The position numbers and the translations under genes are program-made. Under the pieces are notes generated by a model. The model did not search any database. It was not told where the DNA came from and was given only the letters and a program-made list of their open reading frames with translations. A stretch of DNA of 64,000 nucleotides from Asaia bogorensis (GTDB lineage Bacteria > Pseudomonadota > Alphaproteobacteria > CACIAM-22H2). Location: assembly GCA_945901855.1 (NCBI GenBank), contig CAMDLT010000004.1:62001-126000 (forward strand). The letters run 5' to 3'. Each line of letters begins with the position of its first letter. Within the stretch, counting starts at the first letter, position 1. Below are positions 8,718-17,294 of the stretch, piece by piece.

Positions 8718-9479
8718 ATGGACATCAAAGGCGAAGCGGCACTCGTCACCGGCGGAGGTTCGGGGCTTGGCGAGGGTACTGCGCGCGCCTTGGCGGCTGC
8801 TGGCGCCAAAGTGGCGGTCCTCGACATCAACCTAGCGGCGGCCCAGCGCGTGGCAGCCGATATCGGCGGCCTTGCGATCGCGTGCGACGTATCGTCGGCC
8901 GATTCGGGCCAAACTGCGCTCACCCAAGCCCGCGCGGCCCATGGGGCGGCGCGCGTGCTGGTGAATTGCGCGGGCATTGCGCCGGCCGCGCGCATTGTCG
9001 GGCGCGATGGGCCGATGGCGCTCGACGCGTTTCGCCGCACGATCGAAATCAATCTGATCGGCACTTTCAACATGATGCGCTTGGCCGCGGCCGACATGCA
9101 GACGCTGCCCGCCAAGACTGACGGCGAACGCGGCTTGATCGTGATGACCGCCTCGGTCGCGGCATTCGACGGCCAGATCGGGCAAGCGGGCTACGCCGCA
9201 TCCAAGGGCGGCGTGGCAGCCCTCACCCTTCCAGCCGCCCGCGAACTTGCGAAGACGGGCATTCGCGTGATGAGCATTGCGCCGGGCCTGTTCGGTACGC
9301 CGATGCTGCTGGGCATGCCGCAAGATCTGCAGGATAGCCTCGCCGGACAAGTCCCGTTTCCGGCGCGTTTCGGGCGTCCCGACGAATACGCGGCGCTCGT
9401 TTTGCACATGATCGCCAATACCATGCTGAACGGCGAGACGATCCGGCTCGACGGTTCGATCCGGATGGGACCCAAATAG
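8718..9479 (+). CDS. SDR-family 3-hydroxyacyl-CoA dehydrogenase (type 2, HSD10-like)
   Basis: A 253-residue classical short-chain dehydrogenase. The cofactor motif TGGGSGLG is at 11-18 and the catalytic set is S146, Y159 and K163 (Y-A-A-S-K). The S-G-L-G-E-G-T-A-R-A-L start, the V-N-C-A-G-I-A-P-A motif and the fatty-acid-enzyme-like middle resemble type 2 3-hydroxyacyl-CoA dehydrogenases. The ATG at 8718 is preceded by AAAGGA at good spacing. The next gene begins on the base after its stop, so the two are coupled. The exact acyl substrate is inferred. Confidence 0.85.
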   Translation: MDIKGEAALVTGGGSGLGEGTARALAAAGAKVAVLDINLAAAQRVAADIGGLAIACDVSSADSGQTALTQARAAHGAARVLVNCAGIAPAARIVGRDGPMALDAFRRTIEINLIGTFNMMRLAAADMQTLPAKTDGERGLIVMTASVAAFDGQIGQAGYAASKGGVAALTLPAARELAKTGIRVMSIAPGLFGTPMLLGMPQDLQDSLAGQVPFPARFGRPDEYAALVLHMIANTMLNGETIRLDGSIRMGPK

Positions 9480-10070
9480 ATGCCGCTGCAAAATCGCGTG
9501 ACGCCGTTCTCGACGATCGAAGCGGATCCGGCGCGCGGCATGTTCATGGGCAATCGCGGCTGCCTGCATGGCGCGCACCAAAATCTCGAGGTCGAAAAGA
9601 CGCGCGAGAAACGCTGGCTGATTTGCGTGACGAACTTCAAGAACCGCAAACGGCGCATCATGCATCCCGGCCACTATACGGAGTTGTTCTTCCTCGACGA
9701 GGCAACGGCGCTTTCAGCCGGCCACCGCCCGTGCGCCGAATGCCGTCGCCAGGCCTTCGATGTGTTTCTCAAACTCTACCCAGGCAAACGGGCGAATGCC
9801 GAGATTCTCGACAAGTATCTTGCCGCCAATCGGCTGCGACCGTGGCCCGCGACCTTCGCCGAAGTTCCAGACGGCACGATGTACGCGATCTCGACCGACG
9901 CCTTCCTTAAATGGCGCGGCAAGGCATGGCGCTGGCAGCATGCAGGCTATGCGCCCGCCGACATTCCCGATGGCGCGGTCGAGATTCTGACGCCCGAGAG
10001 TACCGTCGAGGTGTTGGCCGCCGGCTACAAGCCGGTCGTACACTCGAGCGTTAGCTTGCTTCGTCCATGA
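9480..10070 (+). CDS. Conserved hypothetical protein with a CxxC motif
   Basis: A 196-residue soluble protein I cannot assign. It has a block G-N-R-G-C-L-H near residue 24-30, [14 protein letters not shown] near 61-74 and H-R-P-C-A-E-C-R-R near 82-90. The cysteines and histidines could form a small zinc site; the last block loosely recalls the P-C-x-x-C-R of Ada-type metal domains. The ATG directly follows the SDR stop (TAGATG), so it is cotranslated with a hydroxyacyl-CoA dehydrogenase. Its last 20 bases overlap the opposing carbinolamine dehydratase gene. Confidence 0.75.
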   Translation: MPLQNRVTPFSTIEADPARGMFMGNRGCLHGAHQNLEVEKTREKRWLICVTNFKNRKRRIMHPGHYTELFFLDEATALSAGHRPCAECRRQAFDVFLKLYPGKRANAEILDKYLAANRLRPWPATFAEVPDGTMYAISTDAFLKWRGKAWRWQHAGYAPADIPDGAVEILTPESTVEVLAAGYKPVVHSSVSLLRP

Positions 10071-10338
10071 ACTTTGCCATCGCAATGTCGAGGGCCGAGA
10101 GCCCGCCCGCATCGTGTGTCGACAGCACGACGTCTATCTTGCCGTAGACATTGAACCATTCAGGATGGTGGTCCATCGCCTCGGCCTTCAATGCAACGCG
10201 CGTCATGAACCCAAACGCCGCGTTGAAATCGGCGAATTTGAAGGATTTGGCGATCGCGTCGCGTCCGGGCACTTCGGACCAACCGGTCAAAGTTCCGAGT
10301 GCCGAATTGCGCGCCGCGCCAGTCAGTTTTTCCGCCAA
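10051..10338 (-). CDS. Pterin-4a-carbinolamine dehydratase, TTG start
   Basis: A 95-residue protein of the PCD/DCoH family, which dehydrates 4a-hydroxytetrahydropterin to recycle pterin cofactor. The diagnostic block is D-H-H-P-E-W-x-N-V-Y with the paired histidines, followed by V[10 protein letters not shown]. I place the start at the TTG at 10338 because GGGAGG lies exactly six bases upstream and the product then begins like family members (M-A-E-K-L-T). An ATG at 10356 would add six residues and has no clear ribosome site. No phenylalanine hydroxylase is nearby, so its role may be general pterin recycling. Confidence 0.87.
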   Translation of the reverse strand: MAEKLTGAARNSALGTLTGWSEVPGRDAIAKSFKFADFNAAFGFMTRVALKAEAMDHHPEWFNVYGKIDVVLSTHDAGGLSALDIAMAKFMDEAS

Positions 10339-10399
10339 TTTGGGCCTCCCTCGCATCTGTTGTCGCAAGCGAGCTTAGCTTGTTAGGGTGATCCCGGCC

Positions 10400-10801
10400 A
10401 TGCACGAGAAACCGCACCCCCCGCCCGACCTTGCCGAAATCGAACGCCTCGCCGAAAAAGCGCTCGCGACGATTCCGGCCGAGCTGCGCCGACACGTGGC
10501 GAATGTCGTGCTGCGCGTCGAGGATTTCTGCGACGAAGAAACCGAAAAGGAAATGGAACTCGAAAGCCCATTCGAACTTATGGGGCTCTATCGCGGCATC
10601 GACCTGATCCGCGATTCGGTTTCCGCTGTGCGAAGTTCCCCGGACATGATCTTTCTCTACCGGCGCCCGTTGCTCGACTATTGGTGCGAGACGGGCGAGG
10701 ATCTCTATGTGTTGGTGCGCCATGTGATGATCCACGAAATCGGCCACCATTTCGGCTTCTCGGACGACGATATGGACGCCTTGGAGCGCCAAGCCGAATG
10801 A
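10400..10801 (+). CDS. Zincin-like metallopeptidase family protein (DUF1025 type)
   Basis: A 133-residue protein with the zinc-binding HExxH motif H-E-I-G-H (112-116) followed by H-F-G-F-S-D-D-D-M, characteristic of the small possible metallopeptidase family once called DUF1025. The middle P-D-x-I-x-L-Y-R-R-P-L-L-x-x-W also fits. ATG 10400 is used; a GTG 12 bases upstream is possible. The deaminase gene starts ten bases after its stop. Proteolytic activity has not been firmly shown for this family, so function is inferred. Confidence 0.85.
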   Translation: MHEKPHPPPDLAEIERLAEKALATIPAELRRHVANVVLRVEDFCDEETEKEMELESPFELMGLYRGIDLIRDSVSAVRSSPDMIFLYRRPLLDYWCETGEDLYVLVRHVMIHEIGHHFGFSDDDMDALERQAE

Positions 10802-10811
10802 CACGCGCCGC

Positions 10812-11270
10812 ATGACCGACGAAATCCCGACGCCCGAACCGCTCGACTCGCGCGATTTGGCCCTGATCGACGCCGCGCGCGAGGCGATCGCCAGACTGTA
10901 TGCCGAGAACCGCCATCATATCGGGGCGGCCGTCCGCACGCGCAGCGGGCGCGTCTACACGGCCGTCCATCTCGATACCTATGTCGGACGCGCGTCGGTT
11001 TGTGCGGAGGCGGTTGCCGTCGGCCGCGCCATCGCCGAGGGCGACAGCGAGATCGAAACGATCGTTTCTGTCCGCCATCCGCGCCCGGCCGAAGACGACC
11101 GTAGCATCCGCATTGTCAGCCCCTGCGGAATTTGCCGCGAACTTTTGGCCGACTTTGCGCGCGGCTGCCGCGTCGTCGTCGCTGGCGAAGATGGGCCGGT
11201 AACGGTACCCGTGGACGCCCTGTTGCCCCGCAAATATTCCGTACCTAAAAGTCGAAATTTGCGAAATTGA
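10812..11270 (+). CDS. Cytidine/blasticidin-S deaminase-like protein
   Basis: A 152-residue member of the cytidine deaminase fold. The catalytic motif is C-A-E (C64, E66), with the second zinc-binding part P-C-G-I-C-R-E carrying C105 and C108. Such enzymes use zinc to deaminate cytidine-like substrates. The short single-domain form and the sequence G-R-A-S-V-C-A-E are as close to blasticidin-S deaminase-like proteins as to true cytidine deaminases, so the substrate is open. It follows the metallopeptidase gene closely. It is followed by a marked drop in GC content. Confidence 0.85.
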   Translation: MTDEIPTPEPLDSRDLALIDAAREAIARLYAENRHHIGAAVRTRSGRVYTAVHLDTYVGRASVCAEAVAVGRAIAEGDSEIETIVSVRHPRPAEDDRSIRIVSPCGICRELLADFARGCRVVVAGEDGPVTVPVDALLPRKYSVPKSRNLRN

Positions 11271-11313
11271 AGATAAGTTTAATATTTACAGTTGGTTACG
11301 ATGGGTTGCCGAG

Positions 11314-11342
11314 TTGACGATTCTGTTGTCGTGGGTTATTAT
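11314..11342 (+). promoter_or_regulatory. Near-consensus sigma-70 type promoter
   Basis: TTGACG (11314-11319), a 17-base spacer, then TATTAT (11337-11342), in an AT-rich stretch after the deaminase gene. It is among the best-looking promoters in the window and reads towards two small ORFs and the terminator at 11881-11921. The predicted transcript is about 570 bases with a leader of about 160 bases before the first small ORF. Assignment is from sequence only. Confidence 0.6.
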
Positions 11343-11507
11343 ACTTCCTCCTGTGTCAATATTGTGTGTCAGGCACTGTCTTAAGCAAAATACAGATCAA
11401 TCGCGTAGACAGTGGGGAGCGTTGGGCAAGCGTCGGGTGCATACGCCGCGCTCGCCGAGCGCAGCGATAGAAGAACAAGAGCAATTTTCAATAGCCAGAG
11501 GAACGCA

Positions 11508-11729
11508 ATGGCATTGCCACCGAGAATGGGAAGCCCCGCTAGGCCGGGCGCTGCGGTTGCCGCAAAACTGCCGATCGGTACCGTTGTTGTTACCGGCCAG
11601 ACCTGCCCGGAAAGCGGCATTTGGGAAAGTCAGGGCACGCCATCGGGCCGCTCGTCGTTCCCAAAGGGCACCCGTATGCCGGACTACGACAAAAAGTCAT
11701 GCGTCTGGAAACTGGTCCGTTACCCTTAA
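11508..11729 (+). CDS. Small 73-residue protein of unknown function
   Basis: A 73-residue reading frame with a good ribosome site (AGAGGA ending eight bases before the ATG at 11508). The N-terminus is Pro/Ala-rich. The C-terminal half has Q-T-C-P-E-S-G-I-W, then F-P-K-G-T-R-M-P-D-Y-D and C-V-W-K-L-V. The spacing of aromatic, glycine and proline residues is protein-like. The 'CPxSGxW ... FxxGxxMP' pattern recalls short domains seen next to secretion-system proteins, but I cannot confirm that link. Two cysteines could pair. It lies downstream of the strong promoter and upstream of a strong terminator, in DNA poorer in GC than its surroundings. Confidence 0.55.
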   Translation: MALPPRMGSPARPGAAVAAKLPIGTVVVTGQTCPESGIWESQGTPSGRSSFPKGTRMPDYDKKSCVWKLVRYP

Positions 11730-11740
11730 ACGAGATTTAC

Positions 11741-11857
11741 ATGCGCCTGTTTGCGGTCGCTATTTTGACTCTGATGCTTTTTATGGCCGGTGCTGCAATG
11801 ATGGCGGAAGACACCGCCGCACGCGCCGGTCACATTCAAGCCACAAACGCGGACTGA
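11741..11857 (+). CDS. Possible 38-residue single-pass membrane peptide
   Basis: A short frame starting ATG 11741, eleven bases after the preceding stop. The product is a hydrophobic N-terminal segment (about residues 3-21, rich in L, A, M and F) followed by a short polar tail. It could be a small membrane protein or a weak signal peptide. The ribosome site is poor (only GAG nearby). Support is its place between the 73-residue frame and the terminator. It may be non-coding. Confidence 0.3.
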   Translation: MRLFAVAILTLMLFMAGAAMMAEDTAARAGHIQATNAD

Positions 11858-11880
11858 TTTAAGCGGATCAGCAAGCCCAA

Positions 11881-11921
11881 AAAAAACAGCCGATGCGTTT
11901 TGCACGCATCGGCTGTTTTTT
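11881..11921. terminator. Strong rho-independent terminator, probably bidirectional
   Basis: A perfect 17-bp inverted repeat (11881-11897 with 11905-11921) around a 7-base loop. Six A residues flank one side and six T residues the other, so it can stop transcription in both directions. It ends the small unit from the left and the sdhCDAB operon from the right, whose last stop codon is at 11930. Confidence 0.92.
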
Positions 11922-11929
11922 CAGTTCTG

Positions 11930-12706
11930 TTATTGGCGCGCAACCATCAGCTTTTTGATTTCGGCGATCGCCTTGGCCGGGTTGAGACCCTTGGGGCACG
12001 TCTTTGTGCAGTTCATGATCGTGTGGCAGCGATAAAGACGGAACGGATCTTCGAGATTGTCGAGCCGTTCGCCCGTCGCTTCGTCGCGACTGTCCGCTAT
12101 CCACCGATACGCCTGCAGCAGCACGGCCGGGCCCAAATAACGGTCGCCGTTCCACCAATAGCTCGGGCACGAGGTCGTGCACGAGAAGCACAAAATGCAT
12201 TCCCACATGCCGTCGAGCTTGGCCCGCTCGTCGGGGCTTTGCAGCCGCTCGCGATCGGGCGGCGGCGTTTCGCTCTTGAGCCACGGCTCGATCGAGCGCA
12301 GTTGCGCGTAGGCCTGCGTCAAATCGGGCACCAAATCCTTCACCACAGGCATATGCGGCAGCGGATAGATTTTGACGTCGCCTTCGCACTCCGCGATGGG
12401 TTTTGTGCAAGCAAGCGTGTTGGTGCCGTCGATATTCATGGCGCACGAGCCGCACACGCCCTCGCGGCACGAACGGCGGAAGGTGAGCGTGCTGTCGGTC
12501 TCGTTCTTGATTTTGATCAACGCGTCCAAGACCATGGGTGCCGTCTTGTCGAGATCGATCGTATAGGTATCGACGCGCGGATTTGCGCCCGTATCTGGGT
12601 CCCAGCGGTAAATCTTGAGATTTTTGGTACGCTTGGCACCCTCGGGTTTCGCCCAAGTCTTGCCGTCTTGCACTTTCGAATTGGCGGGCAGCGTAAATTC
12701 GGCCAT
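11930..12706 (-). CDS. sdhB: Succinate dehydrogenase iron-sulfur subunit
   Basis: A 258-residue SdhB, the electron-transfer subunit of respiratory complex II on the cytoplasmic face of the inner membrane. The plant-type [2Fe-2S] ligands are C80, C85, C88 and C100 (C-R-E-G-V-C-G-S-C). The C-terminal ferredoxin domain has [12 protein letters not shown] and C[13 protein letters not shown] for the [4Fe-4S] and [3Fe-4S] clusters. It is the last gene of sdhCDAB, 12 bases after sdhA, and is followed by a strong terminator. Length is normal. Confidence 0.97.
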   Translation of the reverse strand: MAEFTLPANSKVQDGKTWAKPEGAKRTKNLKIYRWDPDTGANPRVDTYTIDLDKTAPMVLDALIKIKNETDSTLTFRRSCREGVCGSCAMNIDGTNTLACTKPIAECEGDVKIYPLPHMPVVKDLVPDLTQAYAQLRSIEPWLKSETPPPDRERLQSPDERAKLDGMWECILCFSCTTSCPSYWWNGDRYLGPAVLLQAYRWIADSRDEATGERLDNLEDPFRLYRCHTIMNCTKTCPKGLNPAKAIAEIKKLMVARQ

Positions 12707-12718
12707 CTCTCGAACCCC

Positions 12719-14536
12719 TCAGTAAACGCGCGCTTTGGGCGGGAAGGCCTGGACTTCGTTGGTCAGCGATGTCAGCACGACTGGGCGCGAGCCCATTGTC
12801 GCTTTGCCCTTGTCGTCGAGCCAGCAAATCGTGTGTTTCATCCAGTCCTTGTCGTCGCGATTGGGATAGTCCTCGCGCGCATGGGCACCGCGGCTTTCCT
12901 TGCGGTTCAAGGCGCTCTCGAGCGTCACGACCGCTTGCGCGATCAAATTGTCGTACTCCAGCGCTTCGACAAGATCGGAGTTCCACACCATCGAGCGGTC
13001 TGCAACGCCGATATCGCCGTTCTTTGCGAACGTGTTGCCGATCAGTTTGGAGCCTTCCGACAAGACGTCGCCCGTGCGGTAGACCGCGCAGTTGTTCTGC
13101 ATGATGCGCTGCATTTCGGCGCGCAACGCCGACGTCGGGGCCGGGCCCTTGGCGTGGCGCATCTTGTCGAAACGCGCCACCGACGCGTCGCCCGCATTGC
13201 GCGGCAACGGCTTTTGCGACGAACCCGGCTGCACGAGTTCGGCCGCACGGATTGCCGCCGCGCGTCCGAAGACAACAAGATCGAGCAGCGAGTTCGAGCC
13301 CAGACGATTGGCGCCATGCACCGACACGCACGCCGCTTCGCCGATCGCCATCAGACCCGGCACGACGCTCGTCGAACCGTTTTTAATGGTCACGACTTCG
13401 CAGCGCATATTGGTCGGAATGCCGCCCATGTTGTAGTGCACGGTCGGCAGCACCGGGATCGGTTCTTTGGTCACATCGACGCCTGCAAACGTCTTGGCCG
13501 TATCGGAAATCCCGGGCAGACGTTCGTGCAAGAGCTTCGCGTCCAGATGCTCGAGATGCAGATGGATATGGTCCTTGTGTTCGCCCACGCCGCGCCCTTC
13601 GCGGATTTCCATGGTCATGGCGCGGCTTACGACATCGCGCGAGGCGAGGTCTTTGGCCGACGGCGCATAACGCTCCATGAAGCGCTCGCCGTTCGAGTTC
13701 GTAAGGTATCCGCCTTCGCCGCGCGAGCCTTCGGTGATAAGGCAGCCGGCGCCGTAAATGCCGGTCGGATGGAACTGGATGAATTCCATGTCTTCGAGCG
13801 GGAGGCCCGCACGCAGTGCCATCGCATTGCCGTCGCCCGTGCAGGTGTGCGCCGACGTCGCCGAGAAATAGGCGCGCCCATAGCCGCCCGTGGCAAGCAC
13901 CACAAGGTGCGCACGGAACCGGTGCAGCGTGCCGTCGAGCAGATTCCACGCCATGACGCCGCGGCATGCGCCCTCCTCGTCCATAATGAGGTCGAGGGCG
14001 AAATACTCGATGAAGAACTCGGCGTTGTTGCGAAGCGACTGCTGGTAGAGCGTGTGCAAAATCGCGTGCCCCGTACGGTCGGCGGCCGCACATGTTCGCT
14101 GTGCCACGCCCTTGCCGTAGTCGGTCGTCATGCCGCCGAACGGACGCTGGTAGATTTTGCCTTCGTTCGTGCGGCTGAACGGCACGCCGTAATGTTCGAG
14201 TTCGATGATCGCCGGGATCGCTTCCTTGCACATGTATTCGATCGCGTCCTGGTCGCCCAGCCAGTCGGAGCCCTTGACCGTGTCGTACATATGCCAGCGC
14301 CAATCGTCGGCACCCATGTTGCCAAGGGCGGCCGAAATGCCGCCTTGTGCCGCAACCGTATGGCTACGCGTGGGAAACACCTTGGAGATGCACGCGGTCT
14401 TGAGGCCTTTGGCCGCCATGCCGAAAGTGGCGCGAAGCCCCGCACCACCTGCCCCCACCACGACGACATCGTAGAGATGGTCGACGATTTTGTAGGACTG
14501 GCCGCCTGCGGCGGGGCCAACGGATGCGTCGGACAT
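12719..14536 (-). CDS. sdhA: Succinate dehydrogenase flavoprotein subunit
   Basis: A 605-residue SdhA, oxidising succinate to fumarate with covalently bound FAD. The dinucleotide motif G-A-G-G-A-G lies at about 28-33. The FAD-linking histidine is H59 in [10 protein letters not shown]. The catalytic H-P-T-G and R-G-E-G-G blocks are present further on. The ATG at 14536 is chosen because GGAGG precedes it. It lies between sdhD and sdhB. A DUF1674 gene (SdhAF4 type), whose product helps SdhA flavinylation in other systems, is 9 kb away. Confidence 0.97.
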   Translation of the reverse strand: MSDASVGPAAGGQSYKIVDHLYDVVVVGAGGAGLRATFGMAAKGLKTACISKVFPTRSHTVAAQGGISAALGNMGADDWRWHMYDTVKGSDWLGDQDAIEYMCKEAIPAIIELEHYGVPFSRTNEGKIYQRPFGGMTTDYGKGVAQRTCAAADRTGHAILHTLYQQSLRNNAEFFIEYFALDLIMDEEGACRGVMAWNLLDGTLHRFRAHLVVLATGGYGRAYFSATSAHTCTGDGNAMALRAGLPLEDMEFIQFHPTGIYGAGCLITEGSRGEGGYLTNSNGERFMERYAPSAKDLASRDVVSRAMTMEIREGRGVGEHKDHIHLHLEHLDAKLLHERLPGISDTAKTFAGVDVTKEPIPVLPTVHYNMGGIPTNMRCEVVTIKNGSTSVVPGLMAIGEAACVSVHGANRLGSNSLLDLVVFGRAAAIRAAELVQPGSSQKPLPRNAGDASVARFDKMRHAKGPAPTSALRAEMQRIMQNNCAVYRTGDVLSEGSKLIGNTFAKNGDIGVADRSMVWNSDLVEALEYDNLIAQAVVTLESALNRKESRGAHAREDYPNRDDKDWMKHTICWLDDKGKATMGSRPVVLTSLTNEVQAFPPKARVY

Positions 14537-14537
14537 G

Positions 14538-14930
14538 TTAGCCTCCGAAAGCGAGCTTGAGAATGGAAACGACGGCAATGCCGCCCAACAGCATGACCGC
14601 TCCGTTCATCGCCAGCAGCGACGCGATCTTGACGGCCTCGTTGTGCGTGTAGTCTTCGATCACCACTTGCAGGCCGAGGCGCGCATGCTGGAAGGTCGCG
14701 ACAACAAGGGCAAGAAGCAGCACGGCCACCACGGGCGACGCGATCCACGCTTTGAGCGCGACCAGCGGCGCGCCCGCCATGCCGATGATGCTTGCGATAA
14801 ACCACAGCACCAGCGGCACGAGCGCAATCGCCGTCACGCGCTGGCCCCACCAATGATGCGTGCCGTTTTTGGCCGAGCCCAAGCCGCGCGCGCGACCCAA
14901 TTCCGAGCGCAGCGATTGTTCGTTCGACAT
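14538..14930 (-). CDS. sdhD: Succinate dehydrogenase membrane anchor subunit D
   Basis: A 130-residue protein with three hydrophobic helices, from the sdhCDAB operon position and the typical alphaproteobacterial SdhD pattern. [12 protein letters not shown] before the first helix and [15 protein letters not shown] after the second carry the conserved heme-contacting histidine and quinone-site aspartate-tyrosine. It lies three bases after sdhC and one base before sdhA. It forms the cytochrome b anchor with SdhC. Confidence 0.93.
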   Translation of the reverse strand: MSNEQSLRSELGRARGLGSAKNGTHHWWGQRVTAIALVPLVLWFIASIIGMAGAPLVALKAWIASPVVAVLLLALVVATFQHARLGLQVVIEDYTHNEAVKIASLLAMNGAVMLLGGIAVVSILKLAFGG

Positions 14931-14933
14931 GGT

Positions 14934-15353
14934 TCAGCGCCCCCCCAAAACAGCAAGCCCGACGACCCACGCAGCGAGCGTTGCGACCAACGCGAATGCG
15001 ATCACCGCATAGCCGGATTTTTCGGCCGTCTTCAGATCGAACCCATAGCCCGCATCCCAGAACAAATGCCTGAGGCCGTTCCCCAAATGATAAAACAATG
15101 CGAGCGACCAGCCGAACAGCATCAGCAGCCCAAGCGGCGAGTCGATAAATGCAGCGGCGCGCGCATAGGACGCCTCGCCGAACGCCGCCGCCGCCAACCA
15201 CCACACCAGCAGCAACGTGCCAACAAAAAGGGCGACACCGGTTACACGATGCGTGATCGACAGGATCGACGTGTATTGCGGGCGGTAAATCTGCAGATGC
15301 GGCGAAAGGGGCCTTGGATGAACCTTGCCCGGTGTTTTGATCTCAACCGCCAT
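14934..15353 (-). CDS. sdhC: Succinate dehydrogenase cytochrome b556 subunit
   Basis: A 139-residue anchor subunit with three hydrophobic helices. Landmarks are R-P-L-S-P-H-L-Q-I-Y-R-P near the N-terminus, S-I-x-H-R-x-T-G before helix 1 and F-Y-H-L-G-N-G-L-R-H-L-F-W-D with the heme-ligand histidine. ATG 15353 is used; a GTG four codons earlier is possible, but the ATG has a purine-rich GGTGGGG upstream. It is the first gene of the operon, so the promoter must lie in the 547-bp region to its right. Confidence 0.94.
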   Translation of the reverse strand: MAVEIKTPGKVHPRPLSPHLQIYRPQYTSILSITHRVTGVALFVGTLLLVWWLAAAAFGEASYARAAAFIDSPLGLLMLFGWSLALFYHLGNGLRHLFWDAGYGFDLKTAEKSGYAVIAFALVATLAAWVVGLAVLGGR

Positions 15354-15900
15354 CGTAAACCCCACCTTTTGCCGTCGCGCATCGCGTTACCAACGATGTA
15401 GACCGCCCTAGGCCCCTCGTCAATTGATCGGTTATTGTTCGAAGTGCCGCCGCACCAACGGCTTGCCGCAGGTTCGAACCTCGCGCTGTCGCAAAGGCGA
15501 CTAGCGACACCAAGGTCATTTTGCAGCGCTTGGCGAGGGGGGCGAGGTGGTGCCGACGATCTGCTTGCGCAAAACCGCCGGCACCCCATCGGAATGTCGG
15601 AGCCTGATGTCCCGCCCGGACAACGCGGCGCGAAAACGGCGAAGATTTCGCTTCCTGACAGAAATTTGGGTATCACGCCCCCTGGCCCCCGCCAAATGGA
15701 TTTTGGCCATTTTTTTGAAATCAACGATTTCAATGGTTTGGATGGATTCGCAATGCCTCGACGAGCGCCGGAAGGCGCCGATTCGTCGGATCGTATAGCC
15801 CGCGTCGCCCCTTGAATTTGCTCCAAAATCCGCGCTCGAATCCGCCTTTGACAAGGGTTCCAACAAAAAACCGCCTTACCCTGCAAAACCTGTCAAGCGA
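15354..15900. other. 547-bp region upstream of sdhC with no convincing gene
   Basis: The space between the cyclase stop and sdhC. Frames on either strand have no recognisable domain or good ribosome site, so I call no gene. It should contain the sdh promoter. A GGTTCGAACCT at about 15473 resembles a tRNA T-loop, but no acceptor or anticodon stem surrounds it. The one clear structure is the dyad at 15715-15733. Confidence 0.6.
15715..15733. promoter_or_regulatory. Perfect palindromic dyad upstream of the sdh operon
   Basis: TTGAAATC and GATTTCAA form perfect 8-bp arms with a 3-base centre. It lies about 360 bp upstream of sdhC in an AT-rich stretch. Size and symmetry suit a dimeric regulator, or it could be a weak hairpin after the cyclase gene, though no T-run follows. 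Which protein binds is unknown. Confidence 0.4.
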
Positions 15901-17247
15901 CTACCCCAACATGACTAAATCTACTGGTACCCCAATGCCCTCGATTTGGACCGCCGGGATCGGGCGCGGCGTGGCGCTGGGCGTATAACCTTGCGCCAAA
16001 GCCAGTTCGAATGCCGCACGTGTGGTCAACGCGCTGCAGCTCTGGCGTTTGGTCTGTTTTTCGAGCCGCGCGGCAAGATTCACGGCATCGCCAATAATTG
16101 TATATTCAAGCCTGTCGGCATCGCCCACGCACGCAAACAGCACCGTACCCGCCGCAACGCCGAACCCCACCTGCGGGGCTGCAAGCTTGCGCGCCATGCG
16201 GTCGGCGCGCCAGCTCTGCGCCTCGAACAGCAGTGCATCGACGCAGGCGAGCGCGTCGGCGGCGTAGCAGGTGCTGGGCAAGGCGGCGCCGAAGCTCGCA
16301 AAAATTCCGTCGCCGATGAATTTGTCGACCGAGCCGCCATGCGCCCGAATGACCGGAACGAGGCGCGCCTGATAGTCGGACAATAGCGCCACCACGTCTT
16401 TTGGCAGCAATTCGCGCGAAAGATCGGAAAAACCCCGCAGATCGACGAACAAGGCCGCTGCCGCGCGCATTTCGCCCTCTCCGGGTACGAGCGCCTGTTC
16501 GGCGCCAGCAATGCGTTTGGCGATTTCGGGGGCAAAAAAACGTGACAATTCAAGGATGGCAGACCCTTGTGCAGCCGCACGTTCGAGCATCGCGCGCGCG
16601 CGCGCCTGCGCCAAAGCCAAGATCAGCGTGACGATGACGATCGACATCACCTTATCGATTTCAGCGCCCCACAGGATCGACGGGCTCGTCATGTAGCGTA
16701 CATAGTCGCGCGTGACGGGCATGCTGCCCATGTCGTAAGCGACGGCCCAGGCTACCAGCGCAAGCCACCCCAACGCACCGGCTGCGCCTGCCAGCAGCAC
16801 GTAACGCGCTTCGAATCTGAGGCTACGAAGCGCGATAAAGATGAATACATAGAGCAGCGTGGGCGCTTTAAGGTAAAATGCAGGCGGCTGCGTGTATTGG
16901 ATATGGAAGCTCCAAATCAACGTCATCAGCAGCGCCATGTCGACCACGATGGACATGGCCAAAAACCAGCCTGGCAACCGCATTCGACACGCTGCCGCGA
17001 GCCGCACCAGCGTGAACGCCGCATAGATCGTCAGCGCGTAGGGTACGGGCGCAAAGGGCACATCCGCCGAAAACGTCTTTGGGCTGACCATATAAAACAG
17101 CCCAAAAACCGCAACGATCATCAGCTGGACGCAACCGATGACGATTTCGGCTCGGTCCTGCTCGGCCGCGATCGCCACACGCACGCGTGCCGAGAGTTTG
17201 GCAGGCTCGATGCCCGCCCCGCGCCATAAATTTGCAAACCTGGCCAT
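15901..17247 (-). CDS. Membrane-bound class III adenylate/guanylate cyclase
   Basis: A 448-residue protein. About six hydrophobic helices in residues 38-215 form a membrane domain. A short linker ends R-F-F-A-P-E-I-A-K-R-I. A class III cyclase domain follows (about 258-448). The two metal-binding aspartates are D269 (F-V-D-L-R-G-F-S) and D313 (F-I-G-D-G-I-F-A-S-F-G), and E-Y-T-I-I-G-D-A-V-N-L-A-A-R-L-E is intact, so activity is likely. Cyclic nucleotide type cannot be decided by eye. It is monocistronic, 47 bases from the divergent RNA methyltransferase gene. The N-terminal domain has no recognised sensor motif. Confidence 0.9.
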   Translation of the reverse strand: MARFANLWRGAGIEPAKLSARVRVAIAAEQDRAEIVIGCVQLMIVAVFGLFYMVSPKTFSADVPFAPVPYALTIYAAFTLVRLAAACRMRLPGWFLAMSIVVDMALLMTLIWSFHIQYTQPPAFYLKAPTLLYVFIFIALRSLRFEARYVLLAGAAGALGWLALVAWAVAYDMGSMPVTRDYVRYMTSPSILWGAEIDKVMSIVIVTLILALAQARARAMLERAAAQGSAILELSRFFAPEIAKRIAGAEQALVPGEGEMRAAAALFVDLRGFSDLSRELLPKDVVALLSDYQARLVPVIRAHGGSVDKFIGDGIFASFGAALPSTCYAADALACVDALLFEAQSWRADRMARKLAAPQVGFGVAAGTVLFACVGDADRLEYTIIGDAVNLAARLEKQTKRQSCSALTTRAAFELALAQGYTPSATPRPIPAVQIEGIGVPVDLVMLG

Positions 17248-17294
17248 AGGTTTTGCTTCGTTTCCCGCGCTTTGTTGGTTACATCTGCGCGCGC

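Noticed and set aside
15466-15490. tRNA-like T-loop GGTTCGAACCT
   Set aside because: No acceptor, D or anticodon stem can be built around it; the motif is a chance palindrome.
15435-15815. A 126-residue plus-strand reading frame upstream of sdhC
   Set aside because: It starts at TTG, has no ribosome site or recognisable domain, and its composition looks like random GC-rich DNA. A minus-strand frame there is no better.
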